Assembly (NCBI RefSeq): GCF_964355755.1 | Contig: NC_092674.1 | Location: 18,614,501-18,678,500 of the forward strand | DNA: 64,000 bases | Reading direction: 5' to 3' | Origin: Antedon mediterranea | Taxonomy: Eukaryota > Echinodermata > Crinoidea > Comatulida > Antedonidae | Shown: in pieces, positions 58,673-64,000 of the stretch | Position numbering within the stretch: position 1 is the stretch's first letter | Layout: each line of letters starts with the position of its first letter | Made by a program: the position numbers and the translations under genes | The notes under the pieces: model-generated | What the model was told of the DNA's origin: nothing | Seen by the model: only the letters and a program-made list of their open reading frames with translations | The model's database searches: none

Positions 58673-59072
58673 GGCCCATTTACACTAGGGCGATAACGAT
58701 CGACGATAAATAGATAAATATGCATTTTTTCATACTTGAAACAAAGGAAATTAAAACAAAATATTCATCCTAGAACTATCATAGGATAACCATCTATGCT
58801 GTCTTTGATGAAAATTATATTTTCACACGTCCAATCAACGTTCATGATTAGGAAGAGAATTATCGTGGCAATACAACGATGTTATTGTTTTTATTGATTA
58901 TGAAGACAATTTGATTGGATTTAAAAACAAAATCCTTTTTATCAAAGACATCATAAAAGATTATCCTATAGTTCTAGAACAAAAACATTTCTAATTTCTT
59001 TTGTTTAATGCAAGAAAAATGTATCTAGGCCTATCTATTTATCGTCGCTCGTTACCAAAGGGCCCTAAGGCC
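58673..59072. mobile_element. Hairpin MITE, about 400 bp
   Basis: The arms fold on each other along nearly the full length. GGCCCATTTACACTAGGGCG with CGACGATAAATAGATA at the left meets TATCTATTTATCGTCGCTCG at the right, and the middle pairs too (CTAGAACTATCATAGGATAA with TTATCCTATAGTTCTAGAAC). Non-coding. A diverged partial copy follows at 59095-59275. Confidence 0.85.
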
Positions 59073-59399
59073 TATACATTTTTCTTACATAAAACGATAG
59101 AAAATTAATTATAGGCTAACCATTTATGCTGACTTTTTTTATTATCCAATAATGACGTCATGATCAATAAGAACAATAAAATCGTTGTATGGCGTCAAAT
59201 GCTCATACTAAAATATTATTTTCATCAAAGGCAGTATGTGGAGGGTTATCATTTAGTTTTAGGATAACAACTTGTTTGATTTCATTGTTTTATCATAAGA
59301 ATCAGGGCGGATCCAGGATTGTGAAAGCAAACTGTAGAGAGTCCACACCACCATGGTTGGGGCTGAGTTAAGGCGATTTTGAAAATCAACACCTCTAGT

Positions 59400-59705
59400 T
59401 CATTGTGTTTGGTATAGAAAAACAATAATGTCCCCTTAATCAACATTTGGGACACTCAAAGGTGTCCCCATCCCCTTAAATATCCACTTTTGTTTCGTGG
59501 GAAAGTTTCCCATGAATACAGGGTGTCCCAATAATTCTTTGGTTTTGTTTGATTATGTTGATATAGAAAAACAATAATGTCCCCTTAATAATAATAGGCC
59601 TAGGGGTAATCAACCATTTGGCAGCTGACACTCAAAGGAGTCCCCATCCCCTGTATCCACTTTTCGTGGAAAAGTGTCCCATGAATAGAGGGTGTCCCAA
59701 AGAAA
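59400..59705. repeat. Direct repeat of about 140 bp
   Basis: GAAAAACAATAATGTCCCCTT... with ACTCAAAGG.GTCCCCATCCC and GTTTCCCATGAATA.AGGGTGTCCCA occurs at about 59415-59533 and again at 59564-59700, with small differences. Confidence 0.8.
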
Positions 59706-59936
59706 ATATTCTACATACTGTAGGCCTATGCCCTCTAGCACGATTAAAAACAAAACAGGTCTAGGCCTACAAACTGTATTACATTTGTATCACAAACTCG
59801 TAGAAATTAATTTATTTTATGGTGCAATAAAATCCATTTGTTTTCGTGTACCGATCGTCTTTCCTTTATTTTTATAATGGGCCCGATCGTCTAATTGGCC
59901 CGATCGCCTGTCAATCCTGTACACAACGCAAGCCAG

Positions 59937-61219
59937 CGAATCCGGGACGATTCGGTCCAGCGACGATTCGGGCCACTTTTGGTGGGACGATTCGGGCCAC
60001 CGAAACGTCTCACTTTAGACCAAATTTATATTCATTTTTGTTGATATTTATCAAGTTTTTAAAGGTGTTTAACAATCTATATTTTATTTATATTGACAGT
60101 GTTGATATAATATATAAAATAAATTACTAAAAAAACGTAATTTTATATTCAATTACTTCGAAAACTTTGTTTATTTCGTATACTACTGCCATCATGGATG
60201 TAAATTGTTTACATCGTTCGCCTGACTAAAAAATGACCATATTCGACAATGTTTTTAAAATGTTTGCTTTATTGCATCTTTATTTCCTGGTAGTACTACC
60301 CCATAGTCTCTCTGAAACAAAAAAATGCTTATTTTGTGCTTAACAAATTCATATCAAAGCCGATAAATTTACGCCGTGGCTAAAGATACGGTACCGTATT
60401 CTAACTTCTGTTTACTAAAGGTACGGTAAAATTGCATTACGTCATAACCAGCCAATGGGGTGCTGGTACGTGTGTGACGTCATCGTATAAGGACTTTGGA
60501 TTTTTTTCATATCGCGAAAACAGTGATCAACCGCATTTTCTTTATGTTTCATTTATCGCTATTATCGCCGTCGTGTGTGACAAAAACTAAATGTAGCCTA
60601 CGTCTGTTATTATTATTGAAAAGCCAAAACATGTTGATTTTAATTCTAGAATACAGAAAACCGTTTCAAAAGAGGCCTAGGCCTACTTACTACGTACTAT
60701 AACCTCATATATGAGTTTGTTTGTGTTAGAAAGCGATGCCAGGCTGGGGCCAGCTGCATGTGTGCGCTGATTTCTGTGACTCAGCCCTGGGGCTACTGTC
60801 TAAAAATCATAGTATTTGAGGGCCCCTTTATTGTCCGCATTTGCTTGTTGTTTATGGTCACCATTGTAAACAAAGTTTAATAAAAAATATAGGCCTAAAG
60901 GCCATTTGGAATAAAAATAAAACCCTCCGATCAGCGCACACACATCCATGCAGCATGGCGCCGCCGACAGGAATTGTCTACATACAAGTACAACAGACGC
61001 GATATGAAAAAAAATCAAAAGTCCTTATACGATGACGTCACACACGTACCAGCACCCCATTGGCTGATTATGACGTAATGCAATTTTACCGTACCTTTAG
61101 TAAACAGAAGTTAGAATACGGTACCGTATCTTTAGCCACAGCGATAAATTTAAGTGTGCCGAATCGTCTCAGGGCCGAATCGTCCTAGGGCCGAATCGTC
61201 CCGCTACTGAATGAATCGT
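59937..61219. mobile_element. TIR element with iterated GACGATTCGG ends
   Basis: Three GGGACGATTCGG-type iterons at 59943-60000 are matched by CCGAATCGTC iterons at 61160-61203. Inside these, 60361-60512 and 61010-61150 are inverted arms sharing GATACGGTACCGTATTCTAA, ATTACGTCATAA and GACGTCATCGTATAAGGACT. The left iterons are about 350 bp further out than the right ones, suggesting an insertion at 60010-60360. No transposase. Confidence 0.85.
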
Positions 61220-61877
61220 CAATATGGTTGCTCAATGTGTTTATGCCATATCACTGAGGCCTTATTAAAGGCAGTTACTACTTTTTACCGTTGTACACTG
61301 TTGTAAAACACGATGAAACAGGCCTACAATTAAGTATTTAAAATAATTTAATACTGCAGTGTTGCAACAAGTTTCAATAATACAAAGCAGCGGTCGTCTG
61401 GTGGATGGGCGGACCTAAGCACGCTTTTAGTGAATTGTGATTGGTCCAGGCTGGTTTCTAAGAACAACCAAAGATACATTATAAGCTTGCTAAGACCAAC
61501 TACACTTCCGGGGGAGAAGGTAAACTTTGTAGATTTGGCCGGTACTGTACTCAACTTGATGTTTCCATGTTCGAAGTAAGCACGGCAACGGTAGCCTACA
61601 GATCCTATTTAATAACTAACATTGTAATATATTACTACCCTATAAAGAGGTTATATTTATAAGCACAACATGGCAGTAAGTATTACATCATAAAGGCACC
61701 TTATTACAAGATTGTCACGACAGGCCCAGGGTGACATTCAATTCATTTTTCAACTCACCATTGCCGATTTTTATTGAGTACAATCATAGAGATGGTGTAC
61801 AATGTGTTAAGTAAGGCATATACATTGCAGAGGGATCTTAGCAATGTAAACATCAGCTGAAACAGAAAATTACCATA
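61220..61877. other. Intergenic, nothing recognised
   Basis: Short open frames (for example 61348-61554 on -) show no family features. Confidence 0.4.
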
Positions 61878-62336
61878 CCGTAAATCTTCTAATTGTAACC
61901 CTGGGTTATTATCCTTTGATTCTTTTTTAGGGTGGGTTACTATTAGAAGGGTTAGTTTAGTTACTATTAGAAGGGGGTTACTATTAGAGTAGTGGGTTAA
62001 TATTACTAATCTTAAATTAGGCACCTGAAAATAGTGCCCACCTCCAACTTTTCCGGTCAGTAACTCATAGCAAAATAATGAAACAGTACGAATAACAAAT
62101 TTGGTTGAACTCTAACTTTATTTTATAAACTCAAAAACACCCAATCCTCCCCAACTCCCGAGATCAACATGCATTATCTCCTTATTTTCAAAATACGGCT
62201 GCATCATACTATATATTAACCCCATGGTTACTATTAGATTAGTGGGTTATTATTATAGATTGACTTATAAGGTGTGTAATTACTATTAGAAGGGGGGTTA
62301 CTATTAGAGTGTGGGTTACTATTAGAAGATTTACTG
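61878..62336. mobile_element. MITE with CMGTAAATCTTCTAAT ends
   Basis: CCGTAAATCTTCTAATTGTA at 61878 and TACTATTAGAAGATTTACTG ending 62336 are inverted and flanked by TA. GGTTACTATTAGAAGGG and variants recur at least five times inside. 459 bp, non-coding. TA target and C-A/C-GT ends suggest a mariner-type relative. Confidence 0.85.
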
Positions 62337-62609
62337 TATTCAATGTCATATACCATTTAACGGCGCTGCAAATTAGTTGCTTTCCAAATTTAAAACTGGA
62401 AAAAGACGAAGGGTTGGGATTGACCTAGACTTTCCCAAAGTCAGGTCGGCCACACATTACGTCGCCCCCCCCCCCCCCAACACAATAAAAGGAAATATGT
62501 ATGGAACGCCATATATACATGCTAGTAGAGTGTCGTCTCATTTTTGTATTTAGACATTAATAAATGTTGATTTAATCATTAAAGTGCTGGAATGCTATTA
62601 AGTTTTTAC

Positions 62610-62903
62610 TTATGTATGAATCAGAAGATGTAGGTTTATAGACGGTTTTGCATCAGGATCATTACGAAGAAGCCTATAAAGTAATTTAACGTAGGACGAT
62701 TTTGGGATATTCTTTACTTTAAAAATCAATGCTGACGATGTTTCATAAACTGAAAAAATATCATGACGTTGTTGTAGGTAATTACCGGTAATTAGAAATA
62801 ACAATAACAAAACTGCCATAACAAATTTAAAAAATGCTTTTGTGTGATTTCGCCCCGTTCCAGAGTGGAAATCACCCGGGATCTTGGGTACAACATAAAA
62901 CAA
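62610..62903 (-). CDS. Unrecognised ORF with one membrane segment (97 aa)
   Basis: A - strand frame from MFYVVPKIPGDFHSGTGR to a TAA at 62610. Residues about 26-42 (FKFVMAVLLLLFLITGN) form a plausible signal-anchor helix followed by a polar C-terminus (SSYVKLLYRLLRNDPDAKPS). This could be the first exon of a type II membrane protein, a piece of a transposon protein, or chance. No start context, donor or homology settles it. Confidence 0.25.
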   Translation of the reverse strand: MFYVVPKIPGDFHSGTGRNHTKAFFKFVMAVLLLLFLITGNYLQQRHDIFSVYETSSALIFKVKNIPKSSYVKLLYRLLRNDPDAKPSINLHLLIHT

Positions 62904-64000
62904 ATTGTAAATGGTGCAGATTAAAATCGTTATCTTAACATGTCATTATAATAACATATATGTAAGCAGGGACGATTTTTCAGTCGATTTTAATTATTGG
63001 CGTTTATATTTAAGAGATTATTGCTAACATTTATTATTTAATCATGGTAAATATATAATGTACTATGCCTAAAAAAAATTGTATTTTTAAAAACACATAG
63101 AATATTGCCAGTAACCTTACAATACTAGGCCTAGTATTAAAAGTACATTGATATTACTCAAACTAATATTTCCTAATTTTTGTAACATAAATACATTTTA
63201 AAAAAAACGCACAAAATGCCCCCCCCCCCCCACCTTCCCGTTACACAATGCTGGATTCGCCGGTTGCCGTCCGTCTCAGGCTCCCACTATCAATTTTGTT
63301 TTCATGGACTTTGAAAAAGGTTTTTTTTTCAATATAGATGCCATGTACGAGCATATCTGCCTAAATTTTTAAAAAATGTACCTACTTTTACTTCAAAACA
63401 ATTTAATTTGTTTCAATTCTACATCCAACAGCCATGGCACACAATCGGTAAAGAGACCATACACACACAACCTAATTTTCATTACATTTTTTAGTCTTGC
63501 ATAAAATTGACCAGATTTTTATCCCTGTAAAGGATTTAAATTGCTCAAGAAAGCCACAGCCCCCACACTTCCTCAAAACCATTCTAGATTTTCCCCCTGC
63601 TTTTTTTAATAGCCCGGATTGGCTCTGTGGTTAACTGTAACATAACATAAATTCTACCTGTGTCCCGAAGGGCAACCTAAAGTCTCCATAAATCACAATC
63701 TAAGTTTTTATATTTAAAAAAATTTTCTTTTGATTTTAAATATACTGTAATAGTATTGCAGGGGTGGGGTAGGGGATTACTGGAGTGGGGGTGGAAATGT
63801 CATTTAATGGAAGCGTCAGAAAAAGCAGCCACTTGCGTATAAAGTCTGTAGTGCAATCATTATTTACGATAAAATTGTTATAACTGGTGCCATCATCAGT
63901 TTGACATAGCACTTAGCACCGGGACTTAGCATCACAACAGCCATGTGTTAACACTGTAATCTACTTTAAACACTGTTTAATGTACTTTAATCAAAATCTG
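62904..64000. other. Terminal 1.1 kb, no gene recognised
   Basis: AT-rich with C runs near 62466 and 63220. No exon, RNA gene or clear repeat. Confidence 0.45.

Overview
This is a eukaryotic (metazoan) genomic window: AT-rich, intron-dominated and full of transposable elements. The two host genes, the non-LTR retrotransposon types, the tRNA-derived SINEs and the frequent TAGGCCTA-type motifs fit a marine invertebrate deuterostome, perhaps an echinoderm. The phylum is an inference and was not tested.

Host genes. (1) The 3' part of NALCN, the sodium leak channel, lies on the + strand. Twelve exons (3808-29389) have consistent splice phases and encode domain IV (S1-S6 and pore) plus the whole cytoplasmic C-terminus to the stop codon. 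The earlier exons lie upstream of the window. (2) A TMEM255 (FAM70) family four-transmembrane protein lies on the - strand. Six exons (46826 down to 32929) cover nearly the whole protein, and only the first coding exon was not found. The genes are convergent, 3.5 kb apart. Both families have members on human chromosome 13q, so the pair may be old microsynteny.

Layout. 1-2430: AT-rich repeats and a recent, internally deleted Gypsy-like LTR element with identical LTRs. 2431-29389: NALCN exons, with introns holding a 31 x 36-bp minisatellite, a LINE split by 59 copies of a 70-bp unit, an intron almost filled by a Helitron-like composite, two further LINE remnants and a 9 x 18-bp array. 29390-32928: convergent intergenic region with a palindrome-rich TIR element and a 397-bp tandem duplication. 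32929-46826: TMEM255 exons, with introns holding a 29 x 24-bp array, nested LINEs and an RTE-like LINE with a SINE inside it. 46827-64000: no confident host exon. This part is a stack of TIR and foldback elements, a SINE, 21-bp and 19-bp arrays, a tandem complex with GGTTATCCGC hairpins, and an inverted pair of unrecognised coding remnants.

The most notable items are the homogeneous 70-bp array that grew in place from LINE reverse-transcriptase sequence, the gag-integrase deletion derivative, two in-frame alternative donors around a His6 tract in NALCN, and the large foldback element with the unidentified coding remnants.
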